Positions 8,976 through 16,647 of a stretch of DNA of 22,958 nt are shown here, one piece after another; the first letter of the stretch is position 1, and the number at the start of each line of letters is the position of its first letter. The DNA is from RGIG6307 sp964424345 (GTDB taxonomy: Bacteria; Bacillota; Clostridia; Lachnospirales; Lachnospiraceae). The position numbers and the translations under genes were made by a program. The DNA is taken from contig CAYRIK010000030.1 in NCBI GenBank assembly GCA_964424345.1, positions 1 to 22,958 of the forward strand. Reading direction: 5' to 3'. The notes under the pieces are model-generated. The model searched no databases and was not told the origin of the DNA. It saw only the letters and a program-made list of their open reading frames with translations.

Positions 8976-10004
8976 TTACTCAAGTACAGAGGAGTTCGGA
9001 AGTGCAAAGCTAATCTGTTCGTTCTGCTCTATACCTTCTTCAAATCGTACCCTTATTACGGCCTGTGACCAATTAACGGAAACATACGCTTTTTTCCCTT
9101 TTACTTTTGCTTCTTGGTCAAATACTGTTACAAGCTGAGCAAAAATTTCTCTTGTTAAATATCCGCCACGCCAATGAAATAACAAAACTTTTCCTTTTTT
9201 GACTGCCTGCTTTGTTCGATTTTGTACTTCTTCTATCGTAGTCCAAGAAACTTTCTTTTCTTTATAGTAGAAATGTTCTGAATCACTGCACGTCGGTACT
9301 TTCCAAATAATAGGCTCATGGTCTCTAAAAATCTGCTTATCGGATAAATTTACATAGTCATATCGAATCGTATCGTCTTGAGAAAGTGTATTATCAAACG
9401 TCGTATCTAAATGATAATATTGTCCATTTATCTTAACTACATTCCACGCATGTCTATACTTGATTCCTTTTTCCGGATTTGCTTCGCATAAAGCAATGAT
9501 GCACCAAATATTTAATTCATCGCACAAAACCTTTACAGCTTTTGCCATTCCCTCACAAACTGCTACACCATTTCCCAACGCACCAATAATTTCATGTGAA
9601 TATTCCTTTTTTAACTTATCGTATTTTACATTGTTTACGATAAAATCATGGATAAACAGTTCTTTTTGTTTTTCATCCATATGTTCTGCCTGTCGAGCCA
9701 GTTTTTTCACCCTCGACTCTAATGCAAGACGATGCTCCTTAATCTTATCTTTGGAAAAAAGATACTGTGGTATCATCTCTACTGCGGTAGAATCTGCATA
9801 ATACTTATAAGAAAACGTTACAGAATAAAAGATTTGCGGACAGTCCATACGGATCATAAAATAAATATCCGATAATTCCTTTGGAGAAAGCTTTGGTACC
9901 ATGAAAGAATCTTGAAGTTTTAACAATCCTTCTTTCATCACATAGTACGCTCTTTGCTGCTCTTTGGATAATTGTTCATAATAATAATTACTTGCCTTTG
10001 CCAT
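8976..10004 (-). CDS. Transglutaminase-like domain protein
   Basis: A 342-residue protein with a central transglutaminase/papain-like core. Cys150 lies in NGVAVCEGMAKA, followed by His185 in YRHAWNVV and Asp200 in YYHLDTTFD, with the classic spacing for the Cys-His-Asp triad. The family includes proteases, amidases and cross-linking enzymes. Residues 1-120 are helical and unrecognised; residues 240-342 form an unrecognised C-terminal part. No signal peptide is visible, so the protein is probably cytoplasmic. The start is supported by GAGGAA. It lies 16 bases after a YunG-like gene, so the two are co-transcribed. The actual reaction and substrate are unknown. Confidence 0.88.
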   Translation of the reverse strand: MAKASNYYYEQLSKEQQRAYYVMKEGLLKLQDSFMVPKLSPKELSDIYFMIRMDCPQIFYSVTFSYKYYADSTAVEMIPQYLFSKDKIKEHRLALESRVKKLARQAEHMDEKQKELFIHDFIVNNVKYDKLKKEYSHEIIGALGNGVAVCEGMAKAVKVLCDELNIWCIIALCEANPEKGIKYRHAWNVVKINGQYYHLDTTFDNTLSQDDTIRYDYVNLSDKQIFRDHEPIIWKVPTCSDSEHFYYKEKKVSWTTIEEVQNRTKQAVKKGKVLLFHWRGGYLTREIFAQLVTVFDQEAKVKGKKAYVSVNWSQAVIRVRFEEGIEQNEQISFALPNSSVLE

Positions 10005-10020
10005 CTTTTGTATTCCTCAA

Positions 10021-10482
10021 TTACTTAGAAACTGCATTTACATTATCTTTACGTAATACTTCCTGTAATGTTTTCTTCAAATATTCATATCTAAGTCTTT
10101 TTTCTTCTTTTGCAAAATGCTCTTCTCTAAATTGCTCTGGATTATTCTCGTAAGACAATACTTCATCTCCAAATTGCTCGCTTGTAAGGTCAAACACACA
10201 ATTTCCAATAACATTATAACAATGATAATTTCCACCAGCTCGTAAAATACCGTAAACTTTTCCACCAAAAATATCCTGTGCCAGAAATGCTGTAATAGAA
10301 CACTGTCCAAGTGTCATATTTTCTTTTGTCCAATTATCTCTCATTCTCGGTGCACAAGTATCTGCACACCAAATTTCTGATAAAAGATCATATAAATGTC
10401 TTGGATTTTTAATCTGTTCATATTCTTTCTCTGCTGCCGGCACATCTGCTGTCTGCCAACCATAAAACTTATACGCTTTCAT
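10021..10482 (-). CDS. YunG-like protein
   Basis: A 153-residue protein resembling the small YunG family of Bacillota, judged from the pattern of a Trp-rich N-terminus, LGQCSITAFLAQDIFGG, a central His, and CVFDLTSEQFG. Cys61, His87 (NYHCYN) and Asp98 (FDLTSEQF) occur in the order of a papain/transglutaminase triad, which suggests but does not prove an active thiol enzyme. Residues 110-150 are a charged helix. GGAGAA precedes the ATG. It is the first gene of a two-gene operon with the transglutaminase-like protein, so both products may act on the same kind of substrate. The function of YunG is not established. Confidence 0.75.
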   Translation of the reverse strand: MKAYKFYGWQTADVPAAEKEYEQIKNPRHLYDLLSEIWCADTCAPRMRDNWTKENMTLGQCSITAFLAQDIFGGKVYGILRAGGNYHCYNVIGNCVFDLTSEQFGDEVLSYENNPEQFREEHFAKEEKRLRYEYLKKTLQEVLRKDNVNAVSK

Positions 10483-10549
10483 TTTTGTTTCTCCTAACTA
10501 TTTGCAAAATTTCTATTTATCCACATGGTACTTGAAAATGAAGTTTTCC

Positions 10550-10568
10550 ACAAGCCTATTGGCTTTGT
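10550..10568. repeat. Small hairpin upstream of the yunG-like gene
   Basis: ACAAGCC (10550-10556) and GGCTTTGT (10561-10568) form a short stem with one bulge and loop TATT. On the - strand it lies in the leader between the promoter at 10611-10640 and the yunG-like start. It may be structural only. Confidence 0.3.
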
Positions 10569-10610
10569 TTGTATGCATTCACGCGGATAATAATGGAAAT
10601 TTCTTTATAC

Positions 10611-10640
10611 ATTATACAGCATCTCTACGGAGTTTTGTCA
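10611..10640 (-). promoter_or_regulatory. Promoter for the yunG-like / transglutaminase operon
   Basis: On the - strand a perfect TATAAT (10611-10616) is preceded 18 bases upstream by TGACAA (10635-10640). This gives a ~125-base leader before the ATG at 10482. The -10 is strong; the -35 assignment is tentative. Confidence 0.5.
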
Positions 10641-10655
10641 TTGTATTTAGAGTAA

Positions 10656-10988
10656 TTTCTGTCGATTTTCGTAAGCTTTTTTATAACTCTTTGTACTATG
10701 CTTCTTGATAATGCTGTATCTTCAATCTTTTGTTTTGCATAACATAATCCGTGAACTAATTTCCCTTATCATGCTATCGAACAAGCAACGCATTTGAAAA
10801 CGATTCGAGAAAATCGAGGCATCTCACAAACAGAGCTTTCAAAACTTTCCGGTGTAAAGCTTCGTTCTATTCAAATGTATGAACAAAAGGTAAATGATAT
10901 TGATAAAGCACAGGCAGGAACGCTTTATAAACTTTCAAGAATTCTGGGATGTACGATTGAGGATTTGCTGGAGAATCCAGAATTATAA
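10656..10988 (+). pseudogene. Decayed XRE-family helix-turn-helix gene
   Basis: The last 64 codons (from a TTG at 10794) encode a Cro/C1-type helix-turn-helix: KTIRENRGISQTEL, then LSGVKLRSIQMYEQ, then TLYKLSRILGCTIEDLLE. Complete clostridial relatives are longer and carry an N-terminal extension (recollection). Reading upstream in the same frame gives a plausible continuation (TNFPYHAIEQATHLK, and earlier TMLLDNAVSSIFCFA) broken by TGA at 10752-10754 and TAA at 10740-10742. No ribosome binding site precedes the TTG. I therefore call it a pseudogene with a decayed 5' half. The upstream boundary at 10656 is the first codon after a further stop and is arbitrary. A good terminator still follows. 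Confidence 0.65.
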
Positions 10989-10994
10989 GAACTA

Positions 10995-11035
10995 AAAAAT
11001 CTCTGATTTTCTTTTGAAGAATTTCAGAGATTTTT
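10995..11035 (+). terminator. Intrinsic terminator after the XRE remnant
   Basis: AAAAATCTCTGA (10995-11006) pairs perfectly with TCAGAGATTTTT (11024-11035), with the T run built into the 3' arm. The stem is symmetric and A/T-flanked, so it could act on both strands. Confidence 0.75.
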
Positions 11036-11396
11036 CTCTTTCTCCACTTCTTTTTATTGACTTTTTACCACTATCAGTGTATTACTAGGTCGTCATTTGA
11101 CTGGAAAAGGGTGCTCGTTTCTTTTTTACATCTGCATCATGTCTTACCAACATCGCAACAGTGAACACATTATATCCCATTATCCCCAAATACAAAACGG
11201 ACAAAGCTTAAAGCACAAGAATACCACTCATATATTGCATCTACATTATGTTTCATTTTATAATTTTCACTAACACTTCGTTTTCATTCCTATTTTCGCT
11301 ATAATACGAACCTAAATTTAATTTTTATAAATTTACAAAAATACCGCACATTTCCTATTCCTCAATCGTTATACAAAGTGAAAGGAGGTTGCAAGG
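11036..11396. other. Gene-free stretch upstream of the sigma-factor operon
   Basis: No credible coding frame is present. A promoter-like pair TTGACT (11057-11062) and TATTAC (11080-11085), 17 bases apart on the + strand, has no gene directly after it. It could drive a long leader or be a relic of the decayed region. A perfect TATAAT lies at 11300-11305, about 90 bases before the sigma-factor start, but its -35 (TTCGTT, 11277-11282) is poor. An activator, or the sigma factor itself, could act there. Nothing else is recognised. Confidence 0.45.
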
Positions 11397-11867
11397 ATGT
11401 CTCTTGATATAGAAGAACAATATGACAAAATTTATCGATATTGTTATTTTAAATTACATAACAGGGAATTGGCAGAGGATATCACACAAGAAACCTTTCT
11501 TCGCTATCTTGAACATTATAACTGCATAACGACTGTCTCGACGTTGAAATGTCTGTACACGATTGCCAGAAATCTTTGTATAGATACCTATCGGAAGCAA
11601 GAAACACCTTTGCTGTCAGAAATGCCAGACTACACGTTAGAAGAAACAGTAATCACAAATCTGACTGTCCAAACAGCATTATCCAAGCTTACAACTGAAG
11701 AACAAGAGTTATTATTGCTTCGATATGTAAATGAAGTGCCTATTTCAACGCTCTGTAAAATATATGGTGTCTCGCGATTTGCGATATATCGAAAAATCAA
11801 ATCTGCAACAAACATATTTCGTGAAGCATTACGAAAGGAGGAGGGGCATGAATCATTGGAAATATGA
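11397..11867 (+). CDS. ECF-like sigma-70 family RNA polymerase sigma factor
   Basis: A 156-residue two-domain sigma factor. The region 2 helix cluster (about 5-70) includes AEDITQETFLRYLEH and TIARNLCIDTYRK. Region 4 (about 92-150) includes LTTEEQELLLLRYVNEVPISTLCKIYGVSRFAIYRKIKSA condensed to a typical -35-binding helix-turn-helix. It lacks regions 1 and 3, as ECF factors do. The start has a perfect AAAGGAGG. The next gene, encoding a membrane protein, starts 20 bases before this stop, so the two are translationally coupled. ECF genes are often followed by membrane anti-sigma factors; here the partner would be the six-helix protein. It probably controls its own ABC operon. Confidence 0.88.
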   Translation: MSLDIEEQYDKIYRYCYFKLHNRELAEDITQETFLRYLEHYNCITTVSTLKCLYTIARNLCIDTYRKQETPLLSEMPDYTLEETVITNLTVQTALSKLTTEEQELLLLRYVNEVPISTLCKIYGVSRFAIYRKIKSATNIFREALRKEEGHESLEI

Positions 11868-12555
11868 ATTAAAACAGGCATTTGATGGACCAAAACCTAC
11901 AAGAAAAAAAGCATTTTTACGACAAATACCTATTCCTCAGATGTCCGTTTCCCATTTTTTATTATCTCAAATCGGTTATATCCGAAAAAAAATCTGGTGC
12001 ATTTCCGCTCTTATTTTTATAACAGCAATCTTTGGATTTACATTTATTTCAGACCATGTGCTTTGGCTGATTTCAGGCCTTACACCTTTGTTGGCACTAA
12101 CAATCACCTCAGAAAGCGGTCGTTCTGAATGTTACAATATGGCTGAGTTGGAAATGGCAACACGTTTTTCTCTAAAAAGTATAACTTTTGCAAGATTATC
12201 TATTCTTGGACTGACAAATGCCGGAATACTTGTATTACTTCTTCTGATTGGATTGTGGAATAATACTGTCTTACCGTTGGCTGCTGCCTTATATATCATC
12301 ACACCATTCCTTTTGACTTCTTTTAGTGGATTATATATCGTAAGAAAAATACGTGGTCAGGAAGCACTTTATGCTTGTATTGGAACATCGGTTGGCATCA
12401 GTATTTCTCTCTTTTTATCACACACACTCATGCCGTTTATTTATCAAGACCAATGGCTTACGATATGGCTGCTTGCTGCACTGTTTCTATTCTTTGGAAC
12501 CGGAAAACAATGCATTGCTATGCTCAAAAATACGGAGGATTTCGCATGGAATTAA
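11848..12555 (+). CDS. Six-helix membrane protein in sigma-ABC operon
   Basis: A 235-residue protein with a ~50-residue Lys/Arg/Pro-rich cytoplasmic N-terminus followed by about six membrane helices (roughly 50-68, 72-92, 112-138, 142-167, 175-197 and 206-228). The ATG at 11848 follows AAAGGAGGAGGGG and overlaps the sigma gene by 20 bases; a longer frame upstream is only overlap with that gene. It ends 10 bases into the ABC ATPase gene. I do not recognise a named family. It could be a membrane anti-sigma factor, with the basic N-terminus contacting the sigma factor, or a subunit of the ABC-2 transporter. The tight coupling to both neighbours fits either role. Confidence 0.8.
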   Translation: MNHWKYELKQAFDGPKPTRKKAFLRQIPIPQMSVSHFLLSQIGYIRKKIWCISALIFITAIFGFTFISDHVLWLISGLTPLLALTITSESGRSECYNMAELEMATRFSLKSITFARLSILGLTNAGILVLLLLIGLWNNTVLPLAAALYIITPFLLTSFSGLYIVRKIRGQEALYACIGTSVGISISLFLSHTLMPFIYQDQWLTIWLLAALFLFFGTGKQCIAMLKNTEDFAWN

Positions 12556-13253
12556 TCATAGATCGTGTATCAAAACAATATAAAAATAAAATTGCAGTAG
12601 ACCGTATCTCTTTCACACTGCATCAAGGTGTTTATGGTCTGCTTGGTGCAAATGGAGCTGGAAAAACTACTCTCATGAGAATGTTATGTGGTATTCTTAC
12701 TCCTACAAGCGGTACGATTACATTTGATGGCATAGATGTCAGTGCAGAACAATATCGTGCTGTACTTGGATATTTACCGCAAGATTTCGGATATTATCCA
12801 GAATTTAGTGCAATGGATTTTCTTCTCTATTTTGCTGCCTTAAAAGGAATTCCGAAAAAACAAGCAAAACGAAAGGCAAAAGAACTTCTGACACTTGTTT
12901 CCTTAGAAGATACCGAACGAAAAAAAATCAAAACTTTTTCAGGCGGTATGAAACAAAGACTAGGCATTGCACAAGCCTTATTAAATGATCCAAAACTTGT
13001 GATTTTAGATGAACCTACTGCTGGACTAGATCCAAAAGAACGTGTGCGTTTCAGAAATCTAATTCATGATATTGGAAAAGATAGTATCGTACTGTTATCC
13101 ACACATATCGTTTCCGATATTGAACACATTGCTGACGAAGTATTGATGATGAAAGATGGACAACTTATTTTCCAAGGAAAATATGATGATGAGAACGAGA
13201 CTTTGGAAGATTTTTATTTGAGTCAGTTTGAGGAGGAAACGAAAGATGTGTAA
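12546..13253 (+). CDS. ABC transporter ATP-binding protein
   Basis: A 235-residue ATPase of the ABC-2/CcmA type. Walker A GANGAGKTT at 34-42, signature SGGMKQR at 132-138, Walker B LVILDE at 151-156 with catalytic Glu156, D-loop AGLDP and H-loop His187 in STH. The fold begins directly at MELIIDRVSKQY, and GGAGG lies seven bases before this ATG, so longer upstream starts are rejected. It overlaps the upstream gene by 10 bases and the downstream permease gene by eight. It energises the neighbouring ABC-2 permease; the cargo is unknown. Confidence 0.95.
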   Translation: MELIIDRVSKQYKNKIAVDRISFTLHQGVYGLLGANGAGKTTLMRMLCGILTPTSGTITFDGIDVSAEQYRAVLGYLPQDFGYYPEFSAMDFLLYFAALKGIPKKQAKRKAKELLTLVSLEDTERKKIKTFSGGMKQRLGIAQALLNDPKLVILDEPTAGLDPKERVRFRNLIHDIGKDSIVLLSTHIVSDIEHIADEVLMMKDGQLIFQGKYDDENETLEDFYLSQFEEETKDV

Positions 13254-14454
13254 TCTATGGACAATTTACAAATACGAACTTAAAAAGTTAACGAGTAAAA
13301 AACTTTTTATAGTTACAGCAATGCTTTGCACAGCCAGCCTTGTACTCAGCACTTTCACCAGCCTATTCGGAACTTATTATGTAGATGGGAAAGCAATCGA
13401 AACGAACTATGAAGCATTCAAAAAAGACCAAACATACCAAAAAGCACTCTCTGGACGATATGTTGATGAAACGCTAATACAAGAAACAATCAACGCTTAT
13501 CGTCATGTTCCAGCAGATGCTGTTCATTATACATTGACCGAAGAATATGAAACGTTCGCCAGAGCGTACAGCGATATTTTTACATTAATCCGTTCCTGGA
13601 CAGGAATGGATCTTGCATCCATCCAAACGTGGGAAGCAAACGAAGTAACATTATATGAAGCACGCTCACAAAAGCTGGAAAAAAACTGGCAGTCCATTCC
13701 TTTGACAGAAACAGAAAAGGTATTTTGGAAAAATAAAGAAGTGCAAATTGATACACCATTCCTGTATTCCTACCATGAAGGCTATGAAAATATGCTAAAC
13801 TGTTTTCTTACTGCCAGTGTTCTCATGTTGTTATTTATCGCAATCAGTCTGTCTAATCTGTTTGCTGATGAGCATATCCGCAGAACGGACCAATTAGTGC
13901 TCAGCAGTATTTATGGAAAAAAGACTGCTTATTGGGCAAAAATATTTGCAGGAATTAGTGTTTCTGTTATTACTGCAACTTTGATGACATTTATAACAAT
14001 CTGTCTTAGTCTTGCAATTTACGGTGCTGAAGGCTTTAAAATGCCATTTCAAGTTTATTTTTCAACTTATTCCTATCCTATTTCTATTGGGCAAGCATGT
14101 ATGATTGCTTACGGACTCTTGATTATTACCTCTATTTTAGCGGCTGTTTTTGTTATGGTCATGTCTGAATTGTTTCACAGCGGTATTGCTGCCTTGTCCA
14201 TTTCCACCGCTTTGATTATTTTAGGCAATGTCATTATGATTCCAACACAATATCGTATACTTGCACAAGTTTGGGACTGGTCTCCTATGACTTATTTATC
14301 CACATGGAATGTTTTTGATTCCAGAACACTTGTCTTGTTTGGACATTGTTTTACATCTTGGCAGATTGTTCCTTTCCTCTATCTCTTATGTAGCGTCGTA
14401 CTCACCACTTTAGGAAAACAAATCTACCAACGATATCAGATTTCTGGAAGATAA
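13246..14454 (+). CDS. ABC-2 type permease
   Basis: A 402-residue membrane subunit for the preceding ATPase. A cytoplasmic N-terminus (YELKKLTSKK) leads to the first helix at about 20-42. A ~140-residue extracytoplasmic segment rich in Glu, Thr and Tyr follows, then about five helices between 180 and 395. A large loop after helix 1 is typical of ABC-2 exporters for peptides, lantibiotics or drugs. GGAGG lies before the ATG, which overlaps the ATPase gene by eight bases. This is the last gene of the sigma operon. Confidence 0.88.
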   Translation: MCNLWTIYKYELKKLTSKKLFIVTAMLCTASLVLSTFTSLFGTYYVDGKAIETNYEAFKKDQTYQKALSGRYVDETLIQETINAYRHVPADAVHYTLTEEYETFARAYSDIFTLIRSWTGMDLASIQTWEANEVTLYEARSQKLEKNWQSIPLTETEKVFWKNKEVQIDTPFLYSYHEGYENMLNCFLTASVLMLLFIAISLSNLFADEHIRRTDQLVLSSIYGKKTAYWAKIFAGISVSVITATLMTFITICLSLAIYGAEGFKMPFQVYFSTYSYPISIGQACMIAYGLLIITSILAAVFVMVMSELFHSGIAALSISTALIILGNVIMIPTQYRILAQVWDWSPMTYLSTWNVFDSRTLVLFGHCFTSWQIVPFLYLLCSVVLTTLGKQIYQRYQISGR

Positions 14455-14491
14455 CATTACAAATTTTACTAACACTTTTATTTTTCTAGTT

Positions 14492-14537
14492 CCCCATATA
14501 ACCCATTTTTTCTTTCTATCAATGGGTTATAATGGGG
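14492..14537. repeat. Long inverted repeat after the ABC-2 operon
   Basis: ATAACCCATT (14498-14507) and AATGGGTTAT (14521-14530) match perfectly, and the pairing continues outward to CCCC/GGGG with one bulged base. It has no clear T run on either strand. It lies about 40 bases after the permease stop and could stabilise or weakly terminate the + strand transcript. Confidence 0.5.
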
Positions 14538-14543
14538 TCTTGT

Positions 14544-14602
14544 ATAAAAAAAGAAAAGAGTATCGCTCCATAACTGATAACATCAATTATTTTTCGATAC
14601 TC
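14544..14602 (-). terminator. Intrinsic terminator of the MarR-amidohydrolase operon
   Basis: Read on the - strand, GAGTATCG (14602-14595) and CGATACTC (14565-14558) pair, with an inner stem from ATAATTGAT/ATCAGTTAT. A run of T interrupted by one C follows immediately (14557-14546). It sits ~70 bases after the amidohydrolase stop. Confidence 0.7.
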
Positions 14603-14669
14603 CATAATAAACCTTACTGATACAGAACAGCTAAAATACGTTCTGCGATGGCAAGTAATCATTTTATTC

Positions 14670-16259
14670 CTATTCAACTGGCTCCACGTCAACTAATTCG
14701 CTGTATTTCATAACAACGCCATACCAATTGCTCATTACAAGATAATTGGCTCTGACGATTACTTTGTCCCCTACAGAAACCTTACTATAAAAATCTTCTG
14801 AAGGGAAAATACAAAGTGTATGGCATTGACCACCAACTTCATCGGACAATTCAATAGATGGTTTATTATGAATATCTGGCCCAATCTTAGATGCAATTCC
14901 AGTTACTTCAAAGCGTTTATCTTCATATTTTTTCAAAGCTCCATCTAAATCTGCCCAAAACTCTCCGCTAAGCGTTTTAGCATCAAATGGTGCCTCCTGC
15001 TCAAGAATTGGCATTGGCTTTGTTTCAATTTTGTGTGTCTTCATCCCTGATGGGTGTTTTGGATAAAATGTAAGTTCTTCGTTCATCGTATCTTCTCCTA
15101 AATCTTCTAAAATTGGTTTTCCATCTACCCAAATCTGTACGATTTTTGTAGAGTCTGTAATGTTCTGGTCAGGTCTGCCCTCTACCAAAACCATAGTTGC
15201 TTTCATTCCGGAGGCGATTGTTCCCACCTCACTGATTCCAAATGCTTCGGCAGTATTTGTTGTCGCACTCTGCAATACTTCTAATGGTGTCAGTCCTGCT
15301 TCCACAAGAAGTTCCATTTCCTTATGTAATGTCTCTCCATGTTTAAGCTGCGGTACAAAAAAGGAATCACTAGAATCTGTTGCTGTAAGAATTGGAACCT
15401 GCAAGGAATGCAGTAGTGCCACTGCTTCTTTGGCATCATTGTAATCGGTTTCTTTATAACCATACAACTTAGAATTTGCAAATGCCTGCATCATAGCAAG
15501 CGTAGGCATAACTACAATCTCTTTTTCTGCAATCTGCTCTGCTAACTCTTTTGGAAAAGTTTCTCCAATCGGAATATGAATTAACAAATCCACCCCTGCG
15601 TCTACTGCCATTTGAACGCCCTCTACTGAAATTGCATGAACTGCAACTTTTAAATTATTTTCATGAGAACATCTGACAATTTCCTCAAGGACAGTCTTTT
15701 CCATAATGCCACCGCCCATAATCTGAGGTAAATCTGCAACTACTTTAATGTACTTTCCGCCCTCTGCAATCGTATTTTTTACAAAAGATTCCACATGATC
15801 CAAACTCATCCAAATGCTTGTACGTGATGACCAAACATGTAACGCATCGTATGAATCTTGTAGCTCTTTAGAAGCGGAAACATCACAAACTGTCGTTACT
15901 CCATTTTTTACTAATAACTCCATTTGATATGGTGTTGTCAGATGTGCATGTGCATCAATCAGCCCTGGCATCAAAAAATACTTGCTGTCTGTTTCGCCTT
16001 TTTTCAAAAAAGTTGCTTCTGTGATCACACCATCTTGAAGCACTACTGTAGAATCTTCCCACACTTCTTTTCCATCAAATACTGCACAAGATATTGTCGT
16101 TGTATCTGTTGATACTTCTTGTAAATTGATGTTTGTATTGTTTGCACGCCAGGAATTATAAAAAAATCTACCCCCTAACACCACTATGATGAGGATAATC
16201 AATGCAACAAACACATTCCTCACCGTCTTCATTATCTTTGATTTTCCATTATGTCTCAT
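14670..16259 (-). CDS. Membrane-anchored amidohydrolase with C-terminal OB-fold domain
   Basis: A 529-residue protein. An N-terminal basic stretch and one hydrophobic helix (about 15-31) act as an anchor or uncleaved signal, placing the rest outside the membrane. Residues 55-390 are an imidazolonepropionase/dipeptidase-like amidohydrolase barrel with metal and catalytic residues H104 and H106 (DAHAH), K172, H208, H228 and D295. This family hydrolyses amide or C-N ring bonds. Residues about 430-525 look like an OB-fold of the tRNA_anti-like type (EVTGIASKIG, VGDKVIVRANY), a domain otherwise found alone in small lipoproteins or membrane proteins. I read the pair as a fusion. It starts 19 bases after the PNPOx-like stop and is the last gene of the MarR operon. 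Its ribosome binding site is weak; an alternative Met lies nine codons downstream. The substrate is unknown. Confidence 0.85.
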   Translation of the reverse strand: MRHNGKSKIMKTVRNVFVALIILIIVVLGGRFFYNSWRANNTNINLQEVSTDTTTISCAVFDGKEVWEDSTVVLQDGVITEATFLKKGETDSKYFLMPGLIDAHAHLTTPYQMELLVKNGVTTVCDVSASKELQDSYDALHVWSSRTSIWMSLDHVESFVKNTIAEGGKYIKVVADLPQIMGGGIMEKTVLEEIVRCSHENNLKVAVHAISVEGVQMAVDAGVDLLIHIPIGETFPKELAEQIAEKEIVVMPTLAMMQAFANSKLYGYKETDYNDAKEAVALLHSLQVPILTATDSSDSFFVPQLKHGETLHKEMELLVEAGLTPLEVLQSATTNTAEAFGISEVGTIASGMKATMVLVEGRPDQNITDSTKIVQIWVDGKPILEDLGEDTMNEELTFYPKHPSGMKTHKIETKPMPILEQEAPFDAKTLSGEFWADLDGALKKYEDKRFEVTGIASKIGPDIHNKPSIELSDEVGGQCHTLCIFPSEDFYSKVSVGDKVIVRANYLVMSNWYGVVMKYSELVDVEPVE

Positions 16260-16278
16260 TTATGTATTTCCGTTCTAT

Positions 16279-16647
16279 TTATTTTATCTCGACTTGCTGC
16301 ACTTCCACTTTGAACATCAAAAAATGCTCGTTTTCAGAGGATGTGTAATGTTTCTGCAAAATTGGAGTTTCTTCATACATCTTCTGCTTTAATGCTGGAT
16401 CATTACATTCAGATGCAATACCTGTTATTCTAATCCACTCTCTTGATGCCGGCTTTTTAGCAATAATCTGTATATGTTCATTTTCTCTCATTTGCTTATG
16501 TGCCTCATTCATATCATTGGTCGCAAGATATAAATCATCTCCCACTTCCATCACAGCTCCAAATGGTCTTCCTGCTGGATACTCCCCATTTATTGTTAAT
16601 ACGAAAAATACGCCACATGCTTTTAAAAATTCATATGCTTTACTCAT
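16279..16647 (-). CDS. PNPOx-like (pyridoxamine 5'-phosphate oxidase fold) flavoprotein
   Basis: A 122-residue split-barrel protein of the small PNPOx/NimA-like group that binds FMN or F420. The N-terminal helix EFLKACG, the GRPFGAVMEVGDDLYLATND core and the REWIRITGIA strand are typical. The start at MSKAYEF is chosen because homologs begin there (recollection) and GGAAGG lies upstream, although the spacing is long. It overlaps the aldo/keto reductase stop by eight bases, so it is coupled to it. The likely role is electron transfer to a small electrophilic substrate; the cofactor is inferred from the family only. Confidence 0.85.
   Translation of the reverse strand: MSKAYEFLKACGVFFVLTINGEYPAGRPFGAVMEVGDDLYLATNDMNEAHKQMRENEHIQIIAKKPASREWIRITGIASECNDPALKQKMYEETPILQKHYTSSENEHFLMFKVEVQQVEIK

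Noticed and set aside
10517..10525. Perfect DnaA-box-like TTATCCACA, with further copies at 13095-13103 and 14296-14304
   Set aside because: Two of the three lie inside ABC genes where the codons for Leu-Ser-Thr explain them, and there is no box cluster, dnaA or dnaN. Not an origin.
11057..11085. Sequence CTATCAGTG near a promoter-like pair, resembling part of a tet operator
   Set aside because: Only half of the operator core matches and the palindrome is not completed; no tet genes are nearby.
14462..14480. ACTAACACTT occurring both here and at 11269-11278, as a possible sigma-factor promoter motif at both ends of the operon
   Set aside because: A ten-base match in AT-rich DNA, with no shared -10-like partner at equal spacing; it could be chance.
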